Shown here: positions 7,215 through 14,161 of the stretch, in pieces
Layout: every line of letters begins with the position of its first letter
Position numbering within the stretch: position 1 is the stretch's first letter
Assembly: GCA_964565795.1 (NCBI GenBank)
Contig: CAZMGC010000018.1
Location: 1 to 19,376 of the forward strand
DNA: 19,376 nucleotides
Direction of reading: 5' to 3'
Source: 2-01-FULL-39-10-A sp964565795
GTDB lineage: Bacteria > Patescibacteriota > Microgenomatia > Levybacterales > UBA12049
The notes under the pieces: generated by a model
What the model saw: the letters and a program-made list of their open reading frames with translations, nothing else
Databases searched by the model: none
Told to the model about the DNA's origin: nothing
Position numbers and translations under genes: made by a program

Positions 7215-7523
7215 ATGCAATTGAATACGCTTTTTTTAACCTGTAAAGATGATGAAGAGGCAGTTAAAATATCCAAGATTCTTTTAGAGAAAAGATTAAT
7301 AGTTTGCGCTAAGAAAACTCCAGTGTCTTCATCGTATCTTTGGAAAGGAAAAGTAGAATCTTCGAATGAAATATTGCTGATTATGGATTCTCTTCTTGAA
7401 AATTTTGATAGAATAAATGAGGAATTAAAGGCAATACATAGTTATGAAACTTTCAATTTAATGTCGGTCAATGTAAATAAAACTACACCGGAAGTAGAGA
7501 GTTGGATTAAGGAAGAATTATGA
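7215..7523 (+). CDS. cutA: CutA family protein (divalent cation tolerance-like)
   Basis: CutA1 proteins are small, very stable trimers originally linked to copper tolerance; their true role is unsettled. The 102-residue product shows the family pattern: a ferredoxin-like fold starting with FLTCKDDEEA, then LLEKRLIVCAKK (the family usually has LAACVN here). SSYLWKGKVESSNEILLIM matches the hallmark WKGK-E-E-LLI stretch. LKAIHSYETFNLMSVNV corresponds to the usual HPYEVPEI segment, with Ser and Thr replacing Pro and Val. It starts a three-gene overlapping operon with the LOG-like gene and dihydroorotase. Translation is probably leaderless. Confidence 0.88.
   Translation: MQLNTLFLTCKDDEEAVKISKILLEKRLIVCAKKTPVSSSYLWKGKVESSNEILLIMDSLLENFDRINEELKAIHSYETFNLMSVNVNKTTPEVESWIKEEL
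7509..7515 (+). promoter_or_regulatory. Shine-Dalgarno for the LOG-family gene
   Basis: AAGGAAG, inside the end of cutA, 4 nt before the overlapping ATG at 7520. It supports ordinary SD initiation at a downstream cistron. Confidence 0.6.
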
Positions 7524-8071
7524 AATATATTGCTGTTTTTTGTTCCGCTCAGGAAGTAGACGAGAAATATATAAAAGATGCGAGGGAATTTGCGCGTCTT
7601 ATGGTGGAGAACGGATATCATCTTGTTTGGGGTGGAACAAATATTGGGATTATGAAAGTAGTAGCTGATGAAGTAAAGAATGGGGGAGGAAAAATTTACG
7701 GAGTTTCAATGAAAGTTTTTCACCATCTAGCTCGGAAAGATGCAGATGAAATGATAATCGCTAAATCTTTGGGAGAAAGAAAAGCTGCAATGCTTGAAAA
7801 ATCAGATGCTGTCATAGCTCTAGTTGGTGGTATTGGGACATTGGATGAAATAACTGACATAATAGAACTTCGCAAAACAGGGCACCATAATAAGCCAGTG
7901 ATAATTTTAAATACTGATAATTTTTATGAAGGACTTAAAATGCAGATTGAGAGAATGAGAGAAGATGGATTTTTGAAATCAAATCTTAAAATACACCTTC
8001 CTGAATTTGTATTTTTTGCCAAGACCCCAAAAGAAGCGATTGATTATATTAACAAAGAGCTTGATAAATGA
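7520..8071 (+). CDS. LOG family (TIGR00730-type) nucleotide phosphoribohydrolase-like protein
   Basis: LOG proteins hydrolyse nucleoside 5'-monophosphates (cytokinin ribotides in plants and some bacteria) to base plus ribose-5-phosphate. Bacterial members are often misnamed lysine decarboxylases. The 183-residue product has the Rossmann-like start IAVFCSAQEVD and LVWGGTNIGIMKVVADE (normally GGGxxGLMG). GERKAAM carries Arg87 and Lys88, and the active motif VGGIGTLDE spans 102-110, with Glu110 conserved but Val in place of the Pro of PGGxGTxxE. The gene overlaps cutA by ATGA and the next gene by ATGA. The companion dihydroorotase suggests a nucleotide-related role, possibly salvage or clean-up. 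The substrate cannot be told from sequence. Confidence 0.87.
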   Translation: MKYIAVFCSAQEVDEKYIKDAREFARLMVENGYHLVWGGTNIGIMKVVADEVKNGGGKIYGVSMKVFHHLARKDADEMIIAKSLGERKAAMLEKSDAVIALVGGIGTLDEITDIIELRKTGHHNKPVIILNTDNFYEGLKMQIERMREDGFLKSNLKIHLPEFVFFAKTPKEAIDYINKELDK

Positions 8072-9105
8072 TTAAACTTCCAGGACTAATTGATCCACAC
8101 GTTCATTTTCGTACCCCCGGTCAAACTCATAAAGAAGATTTTACCTCTGGTACCAGGGCTGCTATCGCCGGTGGATTTACTGCAGTAATTGATATGCCAA
8201 ATAACAAAATACCAATTACCAGTTACCAATTGCTAATTGAAAAAGAAAAGATCGCGAAAGAACAAATAGTTTCAGATATTGGATTTCACTTCGGATCTCT
8301 TGGCGATAATTTAGGAGAATTTGAAAAAATTTATGATAAAGTTTTGGGTTTAAAAATATATTTAAATCAAACAACTGGTGGATTTATTATTGATCAGAAA
8401 AACTTATCTAAAATTTATGAAACTTGGAATATCGATAAACCAATTTTAGTTCATGCAGAAGAAGACGTAATCGATTTGGTAATTAAAATTTGCGCTTTAA
8501 CGAAAAAGAGAACACATATTTGTCATGTTAGCTCTCGTGAAGAATTAGAAAAAATAATTTCGGTTAAGAAAAAAGGTTTGAATATAACATGTGGAGTTAC
8601 TCCTCATCATTTATTTTTGACTGAAGAGGATGTTAAGCGATTGAAATCTTATGGAATCATGAAGCCTCCAGTTTATGATGGCTTTTCTGATTTTGCATTT
8701 AAAAATTTAAAACATATTGATCTAATAGAATCCGATCATGCGCCACACACTAAAGAAGAAAAAGATTCAGATAATCCGCCATTTGGAGTTCCTAATTTAG
8801 AAACAACACTAGGTTTACTTTTAACAGCAACCGAAAAAGGATTACTCACTGTTGAAGAAATAAAACGTCTTTGTCATGACGCGCCTGCTCAAATATTTGG
8901 AATAAAACAGGATGCACAGATTGAAGTAGATGAGAATGAGGGATGGACTGTGCGAGGTATGGAATTACAAACAAAATGTAAGTGGTCACCATATGAAGGA
9001 TGGAAATTGAAGGGAAAAGTAAAGAAAGTTTGGATAAGAAATGAATTAGTTTTTGAAAATAATAAATTTCTCGTAGAACCAGGTTTTGCACGTGTTCTAT
9101 CCTAG
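8068..9105 (+). CDS. pyrC: Dihydroorotase
   Basis: Zinc amidohydrolase that cyclises carbamoyl-aspartate to dihydroorotate in pyrimidine synthesis. The product has 345 residues, shorter than bacterial type I enzymes (about 430) and similar in length to type II. Metal ligands can be placed: DPHVHFR (His11, His13), GLKIYLN with Lys96 as the likely carbamylated lysine, VHAE (His129), ICHVSS (His152), and ESDHAPH with catalytic Asp223. TPHHLFLTEEDV is also typical. The GLKIYLN region looks like the dihydroorotase domain of CAD-type enzymes. The protein begins directly at the first strand (MIKLPGLIDPH), so the N-terminal part of the small beta domain is missing; a residual C-terminal part follows the barrel. 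It overlaps the LOG-like gene by ATGA; pyrD follows from a separate promoter. Confidence 0.94.
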   Translation: MIKLPGLIDPHVHFRTPGQTHKEDFTSGTRAAIAGGFTAVIDMPNNKIPITSYQLLIEKEKIAKEQIVSDIGFHFGSLGDNLGEFEKIYDKVLGLKIYLNQTTGGFIIDQKNLSKIYETWNIDKPILVHAEEDVIDLVIKICALTKKRTHICHVSSREELEKIISVKKKGLNITCGVTPHHLFLTEEDVKRLKSYGIMKPPVYDGFSDFAFKNLKHIDLIESDHAPHTKEEKDSDNPPFGVPNLETTLGLLLTATEKGLLTVEEIKRLCHDAPAQIFGIKQDAQIEVDENEGWTVRGMELQTKCKWSPYEGWKLKGKVKKVWIRNELVFENNKFLVEPGFARVLS

Positions 9106-9108
9106 AAC
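9094..9108 (+). repeat. Short inverted repeat at the pyrC stop
   Basis: GTTCTA, a 3-nt gap, and TAGAAC: a perfect 6-bp dyad spanning the pyrC stop and lying where the pyrD -35 region would be. No T-run follows, so it is a poor terminator. A small operator or chance are both possible. Confidence 0.35.
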
Positions 9109-9122
9109 AGTGTATGGTAAAG

Positions 9123-9131
9123 TGTTATAAT
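9123..9131 (+). promoter_or_regulatory. Extended -10 promoter of pyrD
   Basis: TGTTATAAT; the hexamer (9126-9131) ends 9 nt before the ATG, giving a predicted leader of about 2 nt. No clear -35. Confidence 0.7.
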
Positions 9132-9139
9132 TCAGCAAA

Positions 9140-10204
9140 ATGAAATTAAAATCTTTTTATGATCCGTTATTGACTTACGAAGATAATTATAAAAAGGGTC
9201 CTTTTGGTGAATTTGCAAATAAAAAAGTTTACAAAGAAAAAGGGTTACCCGATCATTATATTTTTGGTCTTCCAGTTTTTACTCCTTTTGGAATTCCAGC
9301 AGGTCCACTTCTAAATTCTAAATATGTAAATGCAGCTCTAGATAAAGGTTTTGATATTGTGGAGTATAAAACTGTTAGAACGAAATTTCGTATCTCAAAC
9401 GAATGGCCAAATGTCCTAGCAGTAAAAGTTAAGGGAAATCTCACTTTGGAAATGGCCGAAAAAGGAGTTATTGGAAATCAGAATTTTGGGAATCCACTGG
9501 CTGTTACAAATTCATTTGGTGTTCCTTCTATGAATCCTGATGTCTGGCAGAAAGATTTGGCAAGAAGTGTAAGATATGCTAAAAAGGGACAAGTTGTAAT
9601 TGGAAGTTTTCAGGGTACTACAGATGGGGATGTTAAAAAATTTATTAAAGACTATGTCTTGGCTGCAAAATTAGTTAAAGAAACAGGTGTAAAAGTTATG
9701 GAAGCAAATCTTTCATGTCCAAATGAAGGGTCTGCTCATTTGGTTTGTTTTGATTTAATTAGAACTCAAGAAATTGTTACAGCTATAAAAAATGAAATTG
9801 GAAATACACCACTTATTATTAAAATAGCTTATTTTGAAAATGATAATCAGTTAACAAAGTTAATTAAGATGGTTGGAGGAATTGTTGATGGTATTTCTGC
9901 AATTAACACCATTCCTGCAAAAGTTTATAAAGAAAACGGAGAGCAGGCTTTGCCTGGTGGAGAGATGAGGCTAAAATCAGGAACATGCGGTCATCCGATC
10001 AAATGGGCAGGTTTGGAAATGACTGAAAGATTATATAAATTGCGAGAAGAGTTGGGTTTGAATTTCGCAATAATTGGAGTTGGAGGAGTAACTTTAGCTA
10101 AAGAATATTTCGAATACAGATCAAGAGGAGCTGACGCTGTCATGAGTGCGACTGGTGCAATGTGGAATCCGCTTTTAGCTCAGGAAATTAAAAAAAGTTT
10201 GTAA
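9140..10204 (+). CDS. pyrD: Dihydroorotate dehydrogenase, class 1-like
   Basis: FMN enzyme oxidising dihydroorotate to orotate. The 354-residue TIM-barrel protein shows FGIPAGPLLNSK (50-61; FMN/substrate side), VEYKTVRT (74-81), NSFGVPSMN (124-132), EANLSCPNEG (188-197), GISAINTI (251-258) and IIGVGGVTLAKEY (311-323). In NLSCPN the catalytic base is Cys193, as in class 1 soluble enzymes; class 2 membrane enzymes have Ser. There is no N-terminal membrane helix. It is longer than class 1A (about 311) and has an unusual N-terminal 40 residues, so electron acceptor and subclass are uncertain, and a related flavin dehydrogenase cannot be ruled out. Its position right after dihydroorotase supports the pyrimidine assignment. 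It has its own near-leaderless promoter. Confidence 0.88.
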   Translation: MKLKSFYDPLLTYEDNYKKGPFGEFANKKVYKEKGLPDHYIFGLPVFTPFGIPAGPLLNSKYVNAALDKGFDIVEYKTVRTKFRISNEWPNVLAVKVKGNLTLEMAEKGVIGNQNFGNPLAVTNSFGVPSMNPDVWQKDLARSVRYAKKGQVVIGSFQGTTDGDVKKFIKDYVLAAKLVKETGVKVMEANLSCPNEGSAHLVCFDLIRTQEIVTAIKNEIGNTPLIIKIAYFENDNQLTKLIKMVGGIVDGISAINTIPAKVYKENGEQALPGGEMRLKSGTCGHPIKWAGLEMTERLYKLREELGLNFAIIGVGGVTLAKEYFEYRSRGADAVMSATGAMWNPLLAQEIKKSL

Positions 10205-10227
10205 TTTTGGCCTCAAGTTCTTATACT
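10199..10227 (+). promoter_or_regulatory. Promoter of the membrane protein / Clp-like ATPase unit
   Basis: TTGTAA (10199-10204), a 17-nt spacer and TATACT (10222-10227), ending 8 nt before the ATG at 10235, so the transcript is predicted to be leaderless. The -35 overlaps the pyrD stop. Confidence 0.6.
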
Positions 10228-10234
10228 TAGACTA

Positions 10235-10573
10235 ATGCCCGGATTTTATTTATCCCTTCCATTTTTATTCCTAAAATTTTGGTATCTAGAAGCGCCTATT
10301 CGGCTAATCAAATACTTTATGTCTATAAATCATGCCGTTTTAGAGATTCTATCTCTGCCTCTAATGGTTAGAACTTTTTTTAAGCCTCTAAAAAACGAAT
10401 ACAGAAAAGGTTTGGTAGTCTTCTCGGTAGCAATGGGGATATTTATTAAATCAGTATTTATTATTATGAATTCTTTGCTTTTCTTAGCATTAATCTTTTT
10501 TGAAGTTTCTTTTCTTGCATTTTTTATCTGGTGGCCATTTTTAACATTTTTGATTTTATTTATTGATTTATGA
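10235..10573 (+). CDS. Small integral membrane protein, partner gene of the Clp-like ATPase
   Basis: I do not recognise a named family. The 112-residue product is very hydrophobic. An N-terminal hydrophobic stretch (3-18) is followed by an amphipathic segment with a basic, Pro-containing patch (MVRTFFKPLKNEYRKG, 44-59). Two long hydrophobic stretches close the protein (about 60-89 and 91-112), the last containing FFIWWPFL. It likely has two or three transmembrane helices, with the basic loop expected on the cytoplasmic side. The ATG sits at the predicted RNA 5' end. Its last four bases (ATGA) overlap the start of the ATPase gene, so the two are translationally coupled. The pairing with a membrane-anchored ATPase suggests the two proteins act together at the membrane; that is inference. 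Confidence 0.8.
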   Translation: MPGFYLSLPFLFLKFWYLEAPIRLIKYFMSINHAVLEILSLPLMVRTFFKPLKNEYRKGLVVFSVAMGIFIKSVFIIMNSLLFLALIFFEVSFLAFFIWWPFLTFLILFIDL

Positions 10574-12924
10574 ACGGAAGAATAAGCATATCCTTAATCT
10601 ATGATTCTTTGGGATCTGTATTAATTAGATTTGTATCGATCAACGGAATTTTAATCATGATCGCATATGAGGTTTTGGCTGGCAATTTTCCAAGAATTCC
10701 TCTTTTTCTTTTATCAATTCTTACTATAATGCATATTTTTGTAAGGTATGAAATAGAAAATATTCTTCCCGAGAAAAAAGTTAGCGGAAATTTAACAGAT
10801 ACTTTGCAATGTTTTACGAAAGAAGCTCTTATGGCAGTTCTTTTTAAGAAAAATGGATTCTCAATAATTAATTATTTAAAAAAACAAACTCAAATTAAAT
10901 TTTATTTAGAAAAAGCTGCAATTGATCCCAAAAATATAAAAGTTGTGGAATTTCCAAAGCATGATTTATATGTTAAAGCACTTGAGGTTGCTAAATCCCA
11001 GAATAGTAATTATGTTACTTCGATTGACTTATTTACTGCTTATCTTTTATTTACAGAAAATGAAACAAAACTTCTTTTCTCAAATAAGCTAAAAGAAGCA
11101 GACATTTTAAGCATAAATCATTGGACAAAAATCACATTTAATGAGGAAGAACTAAAAACAAGAAGAGCAAGGTTTGTAGGAATCGGAATTGGAGAAACAC
11201 TGGTTTGGGGATGGACTCCAGAAACAAAAAATTACACTAAAGATCTTACATTTTCAAATATTCATAAAAAAGGATTTATAGAAGGAAGAGAAAAAGAATA
11301 TAAAGAGCTCCTGGAGGCAATGGAGAGAAAAACTAATAATAATGTTTTATTAGTTGGAGATATTGGTACTGGGAAAAGTAATTTGGTAGATAATTTTATT
11401 TTTGATAGTTACGAAGCAAAGTTATCAAGGAAATTAAATCACAGAAGACTTCTAGAGCTTTCAATTGGCCCACTTATTGCAGGAACTGCGAATAGAGAGG
11501 AATTAGAAGCAAGACTTCAGGCGATAATCGAAGAAGTTAAGCATTCTGGAAACGTGATTTTATTTATCCCGGAGTTTCAAAATATCATGGGCTCCTCATC
11601 ATATGAAATAGATTTATCAGGAGCGATTCTCCCATACTTAAGAGATGGAAAAGTGCCAATAATTGCTACCATGACAGAACCTGAGTATAAGAAGTATTTT
11701 GAAAATAATGCGATTAGGGAGGTTTTCGAAATTATCAATCTTGAAGAACCCAATGAAGATACCGCTCTTAAGATGTTATTTCAGAAAGCGGAGGAAATTG
11801 AAAATGAAACAAAAACCCAGTTAAGTTATAAGGCAATTCTTTCAGCAGTAAAATATGCTGATAAATTTGATGTAAATGCAGTGCTCCCAGGAACAGCAGT
11901 TGAGCTTTTAATGGAAACTGCTAATTCTGTCGCCTTAGATAAAAGAAAAGAAAAAATAGTTTTGGAGGATGACGTTTTAAGTCGGGTAGAGACAAAAAGT
12001 CATATTCCCGTAGGAAGCCCTAAATCTGAAGAAAAATTATTACTTCTTAATTTAGAAAATGAAATGCACAGATTTGTTATAGGTCAAGATGATGCAATTC
12101 GCTCAATCTCAGAAGCTATTAGAAGGATTAGGGCAGGGCTAACTCGAGAAAAACCAATATCATTCTTGTTTTTAGGTCCAACTGGTGTTGGTAAGACAGA
12201 GGCTGCAAGAACGCTCGCAAAAATTTATTTTGGGGGTGAGGCAAATATAGCGAGGGTAGATATGAGTGAGTATGGAAATCCTGACGCACTAGAAAAGATG
12301 CTTGAATCCGATTCAGGAAGTTTTCTAAATCAAATTGAGACTCATCCTTTTTCATTGGTCTTATTAGATGAGTTTGAAAAGGCAAATGCAAAAATCTTGA
12401 ATTTATTTCTTCAAGTCTTTGAGGATGGAAGAATGACTGATAATTCAGGAAAGACAATTTCATTTACTAATACTATTATTATCTCGACCAGTAATGCTGG
12501 CTCTGAGTATATACGCGAAAATTTGGCAAATAATAAAGAGATTACCAGTAAAGAGCTTTTGGATTATTTACAAAGAAATGGAATATTTACCCCAGAGCTT
12601 TTGAATAGGTTTGACGATATCGTAATATTCCGTCCTTTAAATCAGTCCCAGGTATCTCAAATAGCTAAATTGCTTCTATCGGAGCTTATAGGACGACTTT
12701 CGCAGCAGGATATTGCGTTAAGTTTTGATCCTCAAGCTGTAGAATTTATCGCAAGAGGAGGATTTAATGAAGAATTTGGTGCAAGACCGTTAAGGCGTTT
12801 CATTCAGGATAAAGTGGAGGATGTTATAGCAAAAAAGATGCTTTCTGAAGAGTTTGTGAGGGGAGACAGAATAAATGTTGTATTAGATCAGAGCTCAAAT
12901 CTATCTTTTAATAAGGCTTCTTAA
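10570..12924 (+). CDS. Membrane-anchored, divergent Clp/Hsp100-like double AAA ATPase
   Basis: 784 residues. Two hydrophobic segments (about 21-37 and 42-58) form a probable membrane hairpin, absent from ordinary ClpC/ClpB. About 134-175 resembles one Clp N-domain repeat (ALEVAKSQNSNYVTSIDLF). D1 has Walker A GDIGTGKS (263-270), but Walker B reads LFIPEF (331-336), with Pro at the Asp position. The usual pore motif AGTKYRG is AGTANRE (304-310), and the RR arginine-finger pair is missing (AIREVF). D2 looks catalytically whole: GPTGVGKT (536-543), LVLLDEF (596-602), sensor 1 TSNAG, NRFDD (679-683) and sensor 2 GARPLRR (737-743). However, D2 lacks the GYVGY pore loop, and no (I/V/L)GF ClpP-docking loop is seen. 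Class identity is firm; a classical unfoldase or ClpP-feeding role looks unlikely. It is coupled by overlap to the upstream membrane protein. Confidence 0.9.
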   Translation: MNGRISISLIYDSLGSVLIRFVSINGILIMIAYEVLAGNFPRIPLFLLSILTIMHIFVRYEIENILPEKKVSGNLTDTLQCFTKEALMAVLFKKNGFSIINYLKKQTQIKFYLEKAAIDPKNIKVVEFPKHDLYVKALEVAKSQNSNYVTSIDLFTAYLLFTENETKLLFSNKLKEADILSINHWTKITFNEEELKTRRARFVGIGIGETLVWGWTPETKNYTKDLTFSNIHKKGFIEGREKEYKELLEAMERKTNNNVLLVGDIGTGKSNLVDNFIFDSYEAKLSRKLNHRRLLELSIGPLIAGTANREELEARLQAIIEEVKHSGNVILFIPEFQNIMGSSSYEIDLSGAILPYLRDGKVPIIATMTEPEYKKYFENNAIREVFEIINLEEPNEDTALKMLFQKAEEIENETKTQLSYKAILSAVKYADKFDVNAVLPGTAVELLMETANSVALDKRKEKIVLEDDVLSRVETKSHIPVGSPKSEEKLLLLNLENEMHRFVIGQDDAIRSISEAIRRIRAGLTREKPISFLFLGPTGVGKTEAARTLAKIYFGGEANIARVDMSEYGNPDALEKMLESDSGSFLNQIETHPFSLVLLDEFEKANAKILNLFLQVFEDGRMTDNSGKTISFTNTIIISTSNAGSEYIRENLANNKEITSKELLDYLQRNGIFTPELLNRFDDIVIFRPLNQSQVSQIAKLLLSELIGRLSQQDIALSFDPQAVEFIARGGFNEEFGARPLRRFIQDKVEDVIAKKMLSEEFVRGDRINVVLDQSSNLSFNKAS

Positions 12925-12926
12925 CC

Positions 12927-12955
12927 TTGAAGCTAGCCTCAGGATCTGCTATACT
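12927..12955 (+). promoter_or_regulatory. Promoter of nusA
   Basis: TTGAAG (12927-12932), a 17-nt spacer and extended -10 TGCTATACT (12947-12955). The hexamer ends 10 nt before the ATG, so the predicted leader is about 3 nt. It begins 3 bp after the ATPase stop. Confidence 0.75.
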
Positions 12956-12964
12956 TGTCACACT

Positions 12965-14128
12965 ATGCCAGCAGTACAACGTAGCGAGTTTGCTTTAGCG
13001 CTCAATCAAGTAGCAAATGAAAGGGGAATCGACCCCGAAATAGTTTTGGATACAGTCCAGAACGCTATCCTCGCGGCATACAGAAAAGATCACCCAGATA
13101 TCATTGTGGAAGAATATTCAGCAACACTTGATCCTAATTCTGGAGAGGCAAAAATTTTCCATAATGATTCAGATGTTACTCCTCCTGGATTCGGAAGAAT
13201 TGCAGCTCAAACAGCAAAGCAAGTAATCCTTCAGAAGATTAGAGAAAAGGAAAAAGAAGCAATAATTACAGATTATAAAGTAAGAATCGGAACCATCGTA
13301 AATGGTATGGTTCTTAGATTTGCGGGTCCAAATATCATAATTGATGTAGGAAAAGCAGAAGGAATAATGCCTCCACAAGAACAAATTGCTAATGAAAAAT
13401 ACCACCTTAACCAAAGAATAGCGGTTTTCTTAAAAGAAATTCATGAAGGGCCAAAAGGAGAAGAAGTGGTCGTTTCACGCGCAGATAATGGCTTACTTGA
13501 GGGATTATTGAAGCGTGAAGTTCCTGAAGTCGCACAAGGATCAGTAGAGATTAAGGCGATTGAAAGAGAGCCAGGAAATAGAGCAAAAATAGCGGTTTAT
13601 TCTTCTCAAGCTGGAATTGATCCTGTTGGAAGCTGTGTCGGACAAAAAGGAGTAAGAGTTCAGGCTATAATTGCAGAGTTTAATGGATTAGAAAAAATAG
13701 ACATTATTCAATGGCAAGAGAATATTAGGGATTACGTAGTTCAGGCTTTGTCCCCTGCAAAAAATATTACGGTTGAAATTGATGAAAAAGAAAAAACAGC
13801 TAAGGTAAAAGTTCCACAGGAAGAGCTTTCTTTAGCAATCGGAAAAGATGGCCAAAACGTAAGATTAGCTTCAAAACTAACTGGATATAGAATTGAAATT
13901 GAGGGAGATGAATCTCTAGCTACAGAAAAACCAGCTGAAGAAAAAGAAGAAGTACAAGAACCTCAAGAATTGGTTGAGGAAAAGGTGGCAGAAGTTACAA
14001 ATGATTTAGAAGAGGCAAAAACTGATTCAGAAGCTCCAGTGGAAGTTAAGGCTGAAGAATCACAGAATGAGCCAATGCAGGCAGAAAATCCAGAAGCAGG
14101 GGAAGAAAATTCAACTAAGAGTTCTTAA
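12965..14128 (+). CDS. nusA: Transcription termination/antitermination factor NusA
   Basis: NusA binds RNA polymerase and nascent RNA, modulating pausing, termination and antitermination. The product has 387 residues. The N-terminal polymerase-binding domain is about 1-103 (NERGIDPEIVLDTVQNAILAAYRK-like region), the S1 domain about 105-172, KH1 about 200-265 with GQKGVR at 226-231, and KH2 about 266-315 with IGKDGQN at 292-298. About 70 residues of Glu-rich low-complexity tail follow, replacing the acidic repeats found in E. coli. rimP, usually upstream, is absent; the Clp-like ATPase is there instead. infB follows after 33 bp with no promoter I can support and no SD, so they are probably cotranscribed. 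Confidence 0.97.
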   Translation: MPAVQRSEFALALNQVANERGIDPEIVLDTVQNAILAAYRKDHPDIIVEEYSATLDPNSGEAKIFHNDSDVTPPGFGRIAAQTAKQVILQKIREKEKEAIITDYKVRIGTIVNGMVLRFAGPNIIIDVGKAEGIMPPQEQIANEKYHLNQRIAVFLKEIHEGPKGEEVVVSRADNGLLEGLLKREVPEVAQGSVEIKAIEREPGNRAKIAVYSSQAGIDPVGSCVGQKGVRVQAIIAEFNGLEKIDIIQWQENIRDYVVQALSPAKNITVEIDEKEKTAKVKVPQEELSLAIGKDGQNVRLASKLTGYRIEIEGDESLATEKPAEEKEEVQEPQELVEEKVAEVTNDLEEAKTDSEAPVEVKAEESQNEPMQAENPEAGEENSTKSS

Positions 14129-14161
14129 TATGAGAAGCTTTAATTTTCTTCAGAAAAAAAT

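Noticed and set aside
12925..12945. Imperfect dyad CCTTGA...TCAGG at the nusA promoter
   Set aside because: Five pairs with a bulge and no T-run; too weak to claim as operator or terminator.
14129..14161. Weak dyad (GAAG...CTTC) before infB as a terminator
   Set aside because: Only 4-5 pairs and the following run is A on the coding strand, not T; nusA and infB are probably cotranscribed.
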